Source of the DNA: Apostichopus japonicus
Taxonomy: Eukaryota; Echinodermata; Holothuroidea; Aspidochirotida; Stichopodidae
Reading direction: 5' to 3'
DNA length: 64,000 bases
Assembly: GCF_037975245.1 (NCBI RefSeq)
Contig: NC_092570.1
Location: forward strand, 12,191,001 to 12,255,000
A model generated the notes under the pieces. It was not told the origin of the DNA, made no database searches, and worked only from the letters and a program-made list of their open reading frames with translations. Positions 12,605-24,174 of the stretch are shown here, in pieces (position 1 is the first letter of the stretch; each line of letters starts with the position of its first letter). The position numbers and the translations under genes were made by a program.

Positions 12605-13440
12605 GGGCAAACATGTAGGTGTGCAGAGAACCGAACTAATAAGTAACCATTGTTACATAATCGTATGTTGTTGAATTGGTGCATGATCAAGTACTTGCGG
12701 AGGATGACTCACTGGGATGATAACTCACCGGGATGATGACTCACTCGGATGATGACTCACCGGGATGATGACTCACTCGGATGATGACTCACTGCAATGA
12801 TGACTCACCGGGATGATGACTCACCGGGATGATGACTCACTCGGATGATGACTCACTCGAATGATGACTCACTTGAATGATGACTCATGGGAATGATGAC
12901 TCACTGGGATGATGGCTCAATCTCACATTTATTGGTTCTTCAAACCAATACCTCAAATTCTCTTGAGAATATTTTGCAGGAATTCTTGAGAGATAACAGA
13001 CTGTGTAGTGTGTAATGATCATATCCTCTCAACATTGATGTCTCCCTTCAAGCTCTCTGTTCAAAGAGAATGTGTTACTTTTATTTTGTACAAAGTATTG
13101 GACGATTATATTCCTGAAAATTTGTCTTGACATATTTGGCAAGTAACCAAAAATGGCATTTTTCAAATCCTTTCAATTTTTCTCAATCAATCTCTACTCT
13201 TATAAGTAAAAAGGAAATGAAGAGAATGTTTACAAAAAGGAAGATTTAGTTTTGTTATTGCCTGTTGTGAGTAGTAATTAATTGTACTGCAGTGAGTACA
13301 CACATATTTTCACCCTAAGGTAGGTCCCTAACAGGTCAGTATGCTATAAACTATAATTAAATGTTTTGTGTTTATTATCTTCACAGCAAAATTAGAGAGT
13401 AATCATAATATTTCTCTGTACAAATAATAAATGAATTTAG
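12605..13440 (+). other. Presumed BAP18 3'UTR with poly(A) signal at 13426-13431
   Basis: It follows the TGA at 12602-12604. AATAAA occurs at 13426-13431 within AAATAATAAATG. The segment has no other recognisable gene and includes the 16-bp array at 12703-12920. Confidence 0.5.
12703..12920 (+). repeat. 16-bp tandem array bearing 12 AP-1-type TGACTCA sites
   Basis: Fourteen units are spaced exactly 16 bp apart (anchors at 12705 + 16k). Twelve contain an exact TGACTCA, the palindromic bZIP/AP-1 core; the second unit has TAACTCA and the last TGGCTCA. Spacers vary (CTGGGATGA, CCGGGATGA, CTCGGATGA). It lies about 100 bp past the BAP18 stop codon. Confidence 0.9.
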
Positions 13441-14838
13441 CATAAAGTGACTGAAATAAGTGGTATGTTTAAGAACTATTAAATTGTTCTTTTTGCTCTA
13501 TTATTTGGAAATGATAGATCTTTGCTGTGTTGCATATTCAACATAATGAGCTTTTCATGTTTTGACCCATTTCTGTTTTGGAAACGCACCACAAGCCTGT
13601 GCCTAATTTTTTTTAAATATTAATTAAGAACAAGATATGCCTGATACTTCATCTTTTGATTATGTACGTTATGTACATAATACATGTAGCATAGTGTCCA
13701 GTGCAAAGAATGCTGCAGTACCTAACACGAGTACTTAGCTATGATTTGTTCTGTGGTAATCAAATGTGGACTGTTGAGGGGAGGAGGGAGGAGGGGTGCG
13801 GCTAAATGTAGTTGTAGAAAGAATGCCCTGCTGATGATGATGACTTCTCATATCTAATACTGAACACTGAAACATTAGACTATTAAGATGCTGTTCCTTT
13901 TTTTGGTTTTAACACAATTCCAGTCCATTAAAAAGTGTTTTCAGATTCTGCACTTAACACTACATATTTGCTAGTCCAGTCGTCTAGGTGATATTGTAAG
14001 TTATACCTCAAAAAAGTGGCCTGAAGGAGAGGTAGGCTTTAAAAGGTGAATGAGAATTACTTGGATCACTTCTAGACATACTGCAATTTTGCCATCTTTG
14101 ACTGGCTTTATATCAGCATTTTCTAAGCTCTAAATAAATAAATAGCATAATCCAGGTATTTATTAAGTACTTCAAATAGTCATACAGTTTCACAGACATT
14201 GTTAACACTTACTGCTCCATCCTTGGTGATATTGTAGGTAAGGACAAGAATGATCTTAGAAAATGAGGAAAGAGGAAGTCTGGTGGTTATGGTTTTATTG
14301 TTTTTGTATATAATTTGACAGTTGTAAATACATTTTCTACCAAAAAACAAATATACTTGTTTCATACTATTTGTAATAACATGATCAAGAGATGATTGAC
14401 TGTTCTGAGCAACTTTCACGAGTGACAAATAGTTATCTGGATCTTTGGAAGAATTAGCTAAGGTGTAGCTAATGAGGAACACTCAGCCACTGAAATGACA
14501 ACATGAACTAAGGTTGAAATGATGATTTAGTAGGCCCACACTCCCTGCCCCCACATTCTTCTCCCAGACAAAAACTAAATTATTGTTCAGACTCGATTGC
14601 AGGTGAAGGGTCTCTGCCGATTTATACACTTGCCTCAAGGACTTCAAATTTGTCTAACAATGTTAGAAATTTGTCTTACAATGTCAGAAATGATTGTATA
14701 AACCTCCTTTTTGGTTACGATGCCAGAGGTTCAGTTACCCTTGCAGTTCATGCTGACGTGTGTATGTATCTGTGCATGTTATGGCTAGATTGTAAACACA
14801 ACATCTCAACAAGTTGAATAAACGTCATATTTGGTTAG
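13441..14838. other. Intergenic DNA between BAP18 and the retrotransposon remnant
   Basis: No coding homology recognised on either strand. The 100-residue minus-strand open frame at 14180-14482 has no family features. Confidence 0.5.
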
Positions 14839-16290
14839 GTTCAGTTTCAGTTTATTTTCTCTGTATCCTCCAAGGAGGTATAAGAGACATAAATACAACA
14901 ACAAATAGAGATAACACATAACATAATTTGATGGCAGTCACAAGAGAGATACAAGACAAAATAGAGGTATAAGATTACAGATAGAATATCTGAAAGTGTG
15001 GCACCAGCACTACAGTAAGCACTAGCAATAGACATTACGAGAAGGTTTTTATTATGTTAGCACAAAAATGAGTTAAGTTGGAAATAACAACTTTAGACTT
15101 CGATTGAAAAAGATCATGCCAATTGAACTGGGTCTTGCTCTGAAATACGGTTTTAAGTAAGATTTCTTTCTTTATTAAAGGCTGGGCACTCGAAAATGTA
15201 AAGAAATTCATCACCTTATTTAATACTGTTACATAAATTACATATCCAATCATGAAACACAATATCTTGGTATCTTCCAGAAATAATCGGAATATATGAT
15301 ATTTACTGAAATAGTTACGGTTCCGGAAATCGAGGGTTCCAAATACTTATCGAATTCAATGTTGGTCTTGAACATTCTATACACTTTACAATGCGAATTA
15401 CTATTGACATTGGCAAGACACTCCTGTTTATATATGTCACCTAGTCTTATTTTAATTTTTTTACTTAAACATGCTTGGGATATAATAGGGTCAGAAGAAT
15501 AATGAATTTGGCTGGCCGCATACATAGGTTCCACACATACAACATTCTGGCTTTGTCAAGAATACTTTTAACTTTGCCTAACCAAGGAGACGAATAAATA
15601 CTTTGATCGTGGAGAGCCCTAAGGAACTTGTACATCTGAGCGATAATTGATACTCACTGCTATTTACAGTTCTACACCAAAAATTACCATTCTTGCCTCG
15701 ATTGTACTAATCAGCTTGCGAGTGACGTCCTAATTCACCATATGCTATGCAATTCGGAGTATACTTTAAGAATTTGTTTACAGAATTTTAAGCTTCAACT
15801 TGGCTGAAATCATCAAAGCCCCTGATCTCACATCCATAGAGCAGAACAGGAAGAACCAGTTGATCAAACAGCTTAACTTGTAAATCTAATGGGAGCTGTA
15901 GGTTATAAGATTTACACTATATGCTCAAAAGGGCACGTCTAGCTTGATTCACTTGTTTATTAACAGCCTTTGAAAATCTACTGTTAGTTAAAAGTACAAA
16001 CCAGATAACAATAATCATCAACAATTTCAACTACAGGTACAACACACAGAGGTAAAGCTTGATTTTTAGCCTAATTTTTCCCCTTGAAAATACAAATATT
16101 ATAGTTTTAGCCGGGTTTACAGTCAATTGAAAGGTATCACAATACGTTTTAACCCCATCAAGAGCATTGTGAAGTACGGTTTCACTTTCAGCTAATACAA
16201 AAGTGTCGTCTGCATAGAGTAAGGTAAACAATTTAAAGAAAATTTCAACATCGTTAGTACTTAATGTATCCTTCATGGACGTGGAAAGTT
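14839..16290 (-). mobile_element. 5'-truncated, decayed non-LTR retrotransposon
   Basis: On the minus strand, frames broken by stops and shifts give consecutive pieces of a non-LTR polymerase: LLYADDTFVLAESETVL (about 16225-16175) with the YADD catalytic box and NPAKTIIFVFSRGK; then SKAVNKQVNQARRALLSI (about 15980-15925); LQLPLDLQVKLFDQLVLPVLLYGCE (split by no stop, near 15900-15825); and a C-terminal CKVYRMFKTNIEFDKYL segment near 15385. The end near 14840 shows an AAACTGAAACTGAA-type tail typical of such elements. The N-terminal endonuclease and most of the RT palm are missing. It is dead and lies between the convergent BAP18 and PBK genes. Confidence 0.75.
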
Positions 16291-17073
16291 TAATAGACTA
16301 AATAGACTTTGCCAACATGATTCCTGGTACCTTCCTTTATATGTTGCCACATTAGTCAATAGATATTCCCTCTTCATTTGGGTGTGCACAAGTTTATGAA
16401 TATTAACAAGTATGGCTTACCACGCTATGAATATGTTTGGGCAACCACTAAACGATTTCGTTTTCTGGTTATTATGTAACTTTGTAAGGTCAACAGTCAT
16501 TTTCAGTCAACAGAGGTTAATGCCTGAAGGTGTGGCAAGGAATCACAAAGCCATTTGCTGGTATTTAATGAAACTGTTCAGTGAATCAAATAGCACATTA
16601 AACCATGATCAAATATTAGTAGTAAAGTTTAAAGAGGGCACAGCAAAGTTTCAAACATGGCAAATGTCAAATGTACATCTAGCATTGACTCAAAATGATA
16701 CCATCTATTTATGGCATATGATGGAAAAGGCAACAGAGTGGTATTAAAAGTCTTTATATCTAAGATAGACATTACTACAGATTGATGGAACACCCTGCAC
16801 TTCAGGTGACATCCTCTACTTGTGAAGTATTTCACTTGACCCCCCAATATTTGTATTGCCCCAACTACACATTGCCATGTTAACCCCAGGTTCTAAATTA
16901 ATTCTCAATCTTAATCACAGAGCTTGTCCCAGCTTGTCCCTTAATCACAGAGCAGAGCAGAGAACCTATGAGTGGTCTTCTAGCATATTTGGGTGCAGCA
17001 CTGATATCCTAATTCAAATTCTCTTGGAGAATTGTTTTCCTCTCTCTAAACCAGTGCATTCTTCCATCAGTTT
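16291..17073 (-). other. Presumed PBK 3' flank / 3'UTR
   Basis: It directly follows the PBK stop codon (TAA at 17074-17076, minus strand). A 111-residue plus-strand open frame (16412-16747) has no recognisable motif and is antisense to the expected UTR. No confident poly(A) signal was chosen. Confidence 0.35.
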
Positions 17074-20000
17074 TTACTCCAACATGTTTACTATTTCTTT
17101 TGCTGTTGGTCTTCGATTGGGATCTTCATCGGTACAAATGGTAAGTAATTCCAGTACAGGGAGGTAGTTATCATCATAGTTGATGTCTGGTAGTGGAGGT
17201 CTGCTTCCGAGGGCCTCAAGATACTTAGATTCATCCCAGGTGGCATCCATACTGTCATCATTTTCATCACCTAATGAAAATGATATCCAAAGTGATTTTA
17301 TGTTTTAGTGAAAAAAACAACAGAGTATAAGTTGTTGAAAACTTTGTAAATACCCCCCCAGCTTTACGTGAAGTTATAAAAGGCAAATTCTTTTACAACT
17401 GGAATCTTACGCCAAAATCTTATATGCAAAATAGACCTAGGTACAGTGGTTGTGATAGGGTCGGTTTGAAATGATGAACTTCAACTTAAGGGTTTTCAGA
17501 GGCCCTACACTAATGTAGCATTAAACAAACCAAGTAGTTGTCTTCAAATCTTGAATACTGGGAAAATGCTACATTTCAAACATGGCAAGCCTCGCCCTCT
17601 TTAGACATTGTCGGTAAGCAGTACAGAGGGTCAGCTACATACACAGCTGCCTTGTGATTCCTTGACATATTACTGAGCTATAGAATAAATGCAGGTAAAT
17701 TGTTGTTCAGTAGCTTTTTGTGAAGAGTGGATCACATATGGTTGACAAATTTGAACCAAAGCATCAGTCAAAATTTGCTTATCCACATTCCTAAATCTTG
17801 GCTACTAATTAAAAAACTCTCTTGTGTTTGACCAATTATATGAACCAATTTAAAATCCTTGCATATCATAAGAAACTTTTCTATAACATAAAATCACAGA
17901 TGGATAAGGGAGAATCCTGAAAATTTGGTATCGGTAGAGGAGAGTTGATATAGGTGTATTTGATAGAGTTATTTTACTGTAAATGATAAACCTTAGATAA
18001 AAGCTTGATTTCAGTCTTTGTAGTAGAAAATTGTCAACAAACACACATGGAATAACAGGGAGGTCACAAACAAATAGAGAAATGTTAGAACATTAGTGAT
18101 GAAGGTAGAGTTTATAGATTTATCCTAGATCCAGTTGGGTATGATAAGTTTCTCATTCATATTTTTAAGGACAAGTTGATAGAAGTTTTGGTCCTTTGAA
18201 AAGCCTAAATTTTCTGTTGCATCCATTTGGCACAGTTGCTTGTTGAACATAAGAAATATCTTTAGCTGATGGTTTCATCAACTTAAAGTGCAAGTCGATT
18301 AAAGTTAGTGGTATGTACAGTAGGCAATGTAACGGTGCTTTTTCTGTGTAACCAGATTAGTTCTCCTGTTGGACAATAGGAATACTGTAAAAGCTCATAA
18401 GTAACAAGTACCACAAAATAAATTTTATACAAATATACCAACAAAAATTGCAAACATAGATTTCTGCTTTTAATAAAGAATATTTATGAACTTCTACTTA
18501 CAAATTAGCAACTTCACTTTGCAAAGCATCAGCCAGCTTTAACAGATCACTATTGAAAAGTCACCAAAATTGGGGAAGAAATAGTGAATTTACCAAGGAC
18601 TAGTTAATGCGTTTGTAAATAAATGACTCACCAAGTAAATGAGTGTGTGGTATAGTTAATGCCAGCATCTCCCACAATACCAATCCAAACGCAAAGATGT
18701 CTGTTTTATCTGTTATTCTGTCTCCAATTATGACTTCCTTGGCACTCCAAGGTTCAGTACCGATGTAGTACTCGCTTTCATCCTTCAAGAACAGAAATTG
18801 AGACAAAATATTTAGATCAATCGGAAGAATAAAATAAGGCATTTTCACATCCTTTCAACTATTTGTCAGGAACATAATATGGGAATTGGGATGATTACCA
18901 TGTTTTGATATATTGATCTAACACATTTGCCCACATTTCAAGAATGCAATAACTTCCCACCACAGTGGTCTTAGCAAAGTTAGGTTTAAATGGTCGGTCC
19001 ACAGGAAAATTTATCTTTGGAAGAAGAATATAAACTAATCATCGAGGTGAAATTTGCATGTTATTCCACCAAATGTTGTGTTTTGACATACAAGTGAAAT
19101 TATCATAACTAAACTTGAAGCAAACATGTGTGATGTCATAGATGCACACAGCCAATGTTTTCTTTAGAATGTACATCCAATCTTCTTACTCAACTACAGT
19201 ATGGGATGCCTAAGTTTAGAATACACTACACTAAAGTCATTGGGATTATGAAACGCTTGCATCACCAAAGCAAAGTTGAAACAATGTCCAAAACATTTTG
19301 GTTCTATGATATCACACCTGGTACAAAAGTTGGTATATAAAAAAATATATATAAAGGAATTGAATAATGCTTAGAACTTTTGCTCTTTCATCACCCAAAC
19401 ATTAATTTGCCTCTGCACTACTCTTCTGCACTCTCTTATAAACAGAACATTAATTTTCAGTTATGTATGTATAAACTTCAGGAAATTAACTGAAAGTTAT
19501 CATTGCACTGGTTTTGATTGTGTCGTTTATACTCAACTACTTATAAGCAAATTAAAACCAGAAAGCTAAAAGGCTCAGCGATTCCTCGCCCATCTTTTTC
19601 AAGAACTGGTTTCAATTCACACGTTTTCATTATGAAGTTACTGTGTTTACCCTTAGGTTTATAAGGTTTAAGATCCCATGGGCATTGACTAACATTATTG
19701 TAAGCTATGAATCACAGTATTAATCATCAAAGTTTGACCTCCGAGATACAGTACCATGTTAACAAGGCCATCACAGTTTGACCTCTGATCTCCACCATTT
19801 TTAGTAGGATTGTTGTATGCCCCACAGACTAATTTAATAATAGCAGATCAAACGAATTGATGTCATGTTAAAATGGTCATAAATCAGCCTCTTGCATTTT
19901 GGGCATAATATTACATGCCAGATATAAGATCCAGACATGTTTTCCTGCTTGATATATATTGTTTAAAAGGTTTTCACCATTTGACCTCTGGTGACCTCAA

Positions 20001-22749
20001 ATGACCTTTACCTCCACGAAAAACAATACAGTTCTTCTACTCAATATGGGGTACCCACACACTAAGTATGAGATTCATCAAATTTTATCTTCTTGAGATA
20101 TAGTGTTTACAAGGTTTTCACATTTTGACCTCTGATGACCCCAAATAAGCTTTCACCTCCACCAAAAACAATAGGGTTGTTGTACTCAATATGGGTATCC
20201 ACATGCCAAGTATGAGATCACAAAAGGGTACCCTTCTTGAGACGTTGGGTTGACAAGTAGCGTCACACACACCAACACGCCATAACAGAGATTCCTTTTT
20301 TCTTTGACAAGGAATAAAAAATGACAACTAAATGAGAAATTAGTAGGAAAAAAAATTACAATAGAGAATAACAAAATTATTGGCAATCCAAATATATAAA
20401 TTTGATTGCTGCTGTTAATAAAAGCAAGTATCTTAAGAGTTCCTATTAAGCAGGGGGCTATGTGACTGAAATCTTAATTAGCTGTTATACATACATTGTG
20501 AAGAATGTGAACAAAAACTCACCATGATGTCTGATAAATCATCTTTCATTTTCACAGACACACCAAAGTCACAGAGTTTTATTTTTTCAAAATCGCCCTG
20601 GATGAGAACGTTTGCACTTTTCAAGTCTCCATGAAGGACTTTGTGTTCATTATGAATGTATGATAAAGCCTTAGCCACAGCTAGGGCTACTTTCAAAACA
20701 TCCCGGGCAGGAAACGGATCTGTAGGGATGATAAAAAATATCCCAAAACTTTAATGGCCTAAGTCTTTACAAGCAAAGAACTTACCTGTATCAGTGTTAA
20801 ACCAATGATTACCATTCTTCTCTGTTGTTCAGTCCATTTTGCACTACCACCATCCTCTTTAAATCACTGCCCCCTCCCCAAAGTGTTCATTCAGGTGCTA
20901 CATAAACTGTGCACCTCACATAATGTATTGAGCGACCTCACCTGGAGAGCATCCAGAAATGCCGGCTCTGGAATGACTAGTCTTAGGCAGGAGCTGAATT
21001 GTCGTACAACATGAATTTTGCACATGGAAGGAAAGGGACAGCTACTACAACTTTCAAACCTACTGCTGCCTTGACCACACACAACAGTAATAGCACTTAT
21101 GAATAAGTATGAGCACCATATCTAGTTTTACTGCAATTGATGACAGCATTCTGATTTTTTTTACAAAGATGTCCCCAAGGAGAAAATGTGTCTGGTATGT
21201 GCCAGATAGGTAAGGATCAGAACTGGCTTTGATTTCAAAGCTTGTAGGAAACTTCTGGGTTCTGTCAGATGCCCCTGCAACTAGAAAAACTGTTCTTGGA
21301 GTGAAAGATGGCAATTTCGCCAAGGAAATAATTGAACCCTTCTGCAACATTCAACCTCATCTCTTACCTTCTCCATTTTCGCTCCTCATTTCAATCAGGT
21401 CCATTAAGCTCTTCTCTCCATTTTCCATAGAGAGGCAGAGAGTTCCATCAGCAGATCTGCTGAAGCCACGATAGCCAATTATTGACTCATGTTTGAATTT
21501 CTGTGAAGGACATGTTGCCACATTTCAATCTTGAAGTATTTGCAATCAAGTATAATTACATGATCACATCTTCAAATAAATATTTTAAAAATGATGTTTG
21601 CTTTCTTGAGATGTATAATCTTGTTTGGGAGCTGGGTGTCACACACACCTGAACACCCACAGGCCAAGGTGTACTTGCCTCAAAAGAAACAACTTAAACA
21701 AGTTGTATATTTAGGTTATTTAATTATTCAATTCTTTGATTAAAAGTAGTACAAATGCCCTAATTGTAATGTCTCATTATATTGAGACACAAACCTGCAG
21801 GAGTTCAGCCTCTCGTTTTAGTCTTTTCTCTGTATTAATATCTGCTGTAGCAGTTTTGTATGCCTTCACTTTTTTTACTGCCCATGGAGATCTAGCAAAC
21901 CCACTTTTTCGAGGACTCCTGTAGAGGGAAGAAAGAAAGAACGAAGAAGTAAAATAAAAGGGAATTAACAAATATGGGAATACAATGGAAGTAATAAGTA
22001 TAAGAATAAAACAGCATCTCTTGTGCCAAATATTTATGTCAGATGGTTGAAAATCTCAGCATCTGTGTGGATTGTAAGTATACTTAAGAAACTTGAAACT
22101 TCTCAAATTAAGCACAGCTACTGTATTTCTCTTCAAAACCTTCAAAGTTGATGTTCTTAGGCTGAAATGGGATATAGTCATGTGACAGCAATCATAAAGT
22201 GGGACATGCTTATAATGATAGGGCAAATTGTAATATAAGTATTGAAAGAGCATATGGTTATCTGATATAAATCAAGAATATGAATTAAGCATAATATATA
22301 TTTTTCGTATATATGATGAAGTGAAGTATGATAAATATGATATGAGTCATTGAAGGCTTTAAGGTTAGGTGCTCTACTCTAGATGGCAGGGATGTAGCTG
22401 ATGCTTGCAAGGAAACTTCTCTTTCACATGTGATTGTCTCTTTCAAGCATTAACAATCATGAACAGGTGACATGGGTCATTGTGGAAGGGTTGTGCATTC
22501 TGCTTGAAATGTTCAAAGATAAACTTTTATTACTCCTACAAACATAGAACTATGACCAGCCTACCTTTCAAGCAAGTAAACAGACACGCCTGTACCATAT
22601 CCAAGTCTCTCCATGAAAGGTGAGGCTGGTATTGTGATTACTGGTGACTGGTCTGTGGAAGATCGATTTAAGAAAGGTGTCCTACTGTGTCTTGAAGGGT
22701 GAGTTGGGGTACAAAATCCCTCCTCTGTAACATGGTTCTGCAAAGACAT
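17074..22749 (-). CDS. PBK: PDZ-binding kinase / TOPK (mitotic MAPKK-like kinase), complete, 6 coding exons
   Basis: Coding exons in transcript order: 22749-22565, 21918-21795, 21500-21368, 20719-20523, 18782-18632, 17270-17074. Splice sites are GT-AG and phases join to 987 nt, giving 328 aa; human PBK is 322 aa. The family block [17 protein letters not shown] is at 38-54 and contains the Gly-rich loop. The ATP lysine is K77 in WAVKK. The catalytic loop is HGDLKSANV at 177-185, with HGD replacing HRD as in PBK. The metal-binding motif is DFG at 198-200, then YYIGTEPW at 218-225 and [16 protein letters not shown] acts in mitosis and p38-type signalling. Two Thr-Pro sites (T14, T24) precede the kinase domain, where human PBK has its CDK1 site. 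The protein ends in VNMLE, so the C-terminal PDZ ligand (T-D-V) of human PBK is absent. The start ATG lies two bases inside an exon after a good acceptor, so a noncoding 5' exon is expected between 22752 and about 23900. Confidence 0.92.
19725..20290. repeat. Dispersed repeat rich in TGACCT half-sites (PBK intron)
   Basis: Diverged units of about 100-150 bp recur: TTGACCTCTGGTGACC, a CTCCACCAAAAACAATA segment, a TACTCAATATGGG segment and AGTATGAGAT. At 19982, 19992 and 20002 three TGACCT motifs lie exactly 10 bp apart. Related copies occur at 57650-58690. Confidence 0.7.
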
Positions 22750-24174
22750 TTCTGTAAGTGTAAGAAAGAAACTGATATTTAGCATCTGTCAAAATCAGGT
22801 TGTCATTTACTAAAGAGAGAAGTGGTAAGTCAAGATTTGAAGAGGTTCAATGTTTTACATTTGAAAGTTACTTTACATTACTCAAAAAATTGCTACATAA
22901 AATCATGTGCATCTAACTATCTTACTAGTAGGCCTATGCTATAGTAGTTTATACTTTATAACTTGAATTCATAATTGAATTAACCACATAAAATGTTGTA
23001 GGATAAGCCTATCTAAAGGTCAAAAAGTGTCCTTTATTCATGTGACATGTGTGCGCTCACATGCTTTTTGTTGTCAGGACTTAACTTTACAGCCTACCTT
23101 ACTTAACTCCCTTACTTAACTTTATAGCCTACCTAGCTGGACAATTTAATCTAATATATAAGTGAACAATTTTACTACCAGTCAAGGCATAAGTTTAGGC
23201 CTACCGTTAGAGTCAGCTAGGCATGCAGCAAACTTGCATAGTGTAGGCTTTGCTTACTAAGTACTGCTAAGCTACTACTCAGGAGATTGGGAATGGGACG
23301 TTAGGCAGGTAGGCAAGTGAGGACTAGTAACAGCCTAACACTGATAGATATATAGGATATACATTACTGTGTGGCCATAGTTGGGAGTGTCTGTGCCTTG
23401 AATAGCCCTCCTAAGTTTACTGTACCTACTGATATATGTTCTTAGACTTACTCTTATACTACATTAACTGGGATTACTTACTAATATTTATGGTCATCCA
23501 CCCTACTAGACAACTGACGGAGAATCTAACACTTTATGTGTGCCTTTTGTGACGCTATTCCTTCAAACTTCAGTGATAGACCTCCCTAGATGGATCTGTC
23601 ATGGATATTACTGTTGGGCCAGTAGCTAGAGATCAGTATCTTGTTTACGTGTTGTAGTTTTGAATGTGGCGGGTCATCAATCACATGACTTAAGTAACAA
23701 CACTATGCTATAATTTATTGTTTTTCATATCAAATGTAGACCATAATTGTTCATTTTCATGATTTAAAATGCTATAAACAACATTTTTTTTATTATTTAA
23801 AACTATGATAAAGAGAAAAATTACCTTTCAGAATTGTCTTAAGAATTATTAATCATAATTTACCGCTATGCATCTCTACGTATCATTGGAATTAAAAGTA
23901 ACGTGGAAATGCTGTACGGACAAGGACAAGCTAGACTTCCGCCTTGTGTGCAACTGCGTATGATTTGTATTTATAGTATAATAGTCGTCAGTGCTAGAGG
24001 AGCTACAGTAATATTATGAGAAACTTTCTGGAGTGTCATTTACACAGACACAGTCTAGTCAAACCTATGTGTTTGATCGTAAAGTTGATAGATTAGCTTT
24101 TACATAGTTACTTTGCAATTCCTCGGATGTCCATGTCGAAAGTAGCTTGATCGTTCTGCCGAATCCGTGCAAAC
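22750..24174. promoter_or_regulatory. Head-to-head PBK / MFSD1 intergenic region
   Basis: The two start codons are 1425 bp apart on opposite strands, so the region must contain both promoters and untranslated leaders. A noncoding PBK leader exon is implied by the acceptor just upstream of its ATG. Near 23656-23690 there is TTTGAA, then GGCGGG three bases later, and TCACATGAC. These resemble a cell-cycle CHR element, an E2F-like core and an M-box/TFE-type E-box. No functional claim is possible from motifs alone. Confidence 0.45.

Noticed and set aside
16412-16747. 111-residue plus-strand open frame downstream of PBK
   Set aside because: It has no motif, no upstream regulatory context, and is antisense to the probable PBK 3'UTR.
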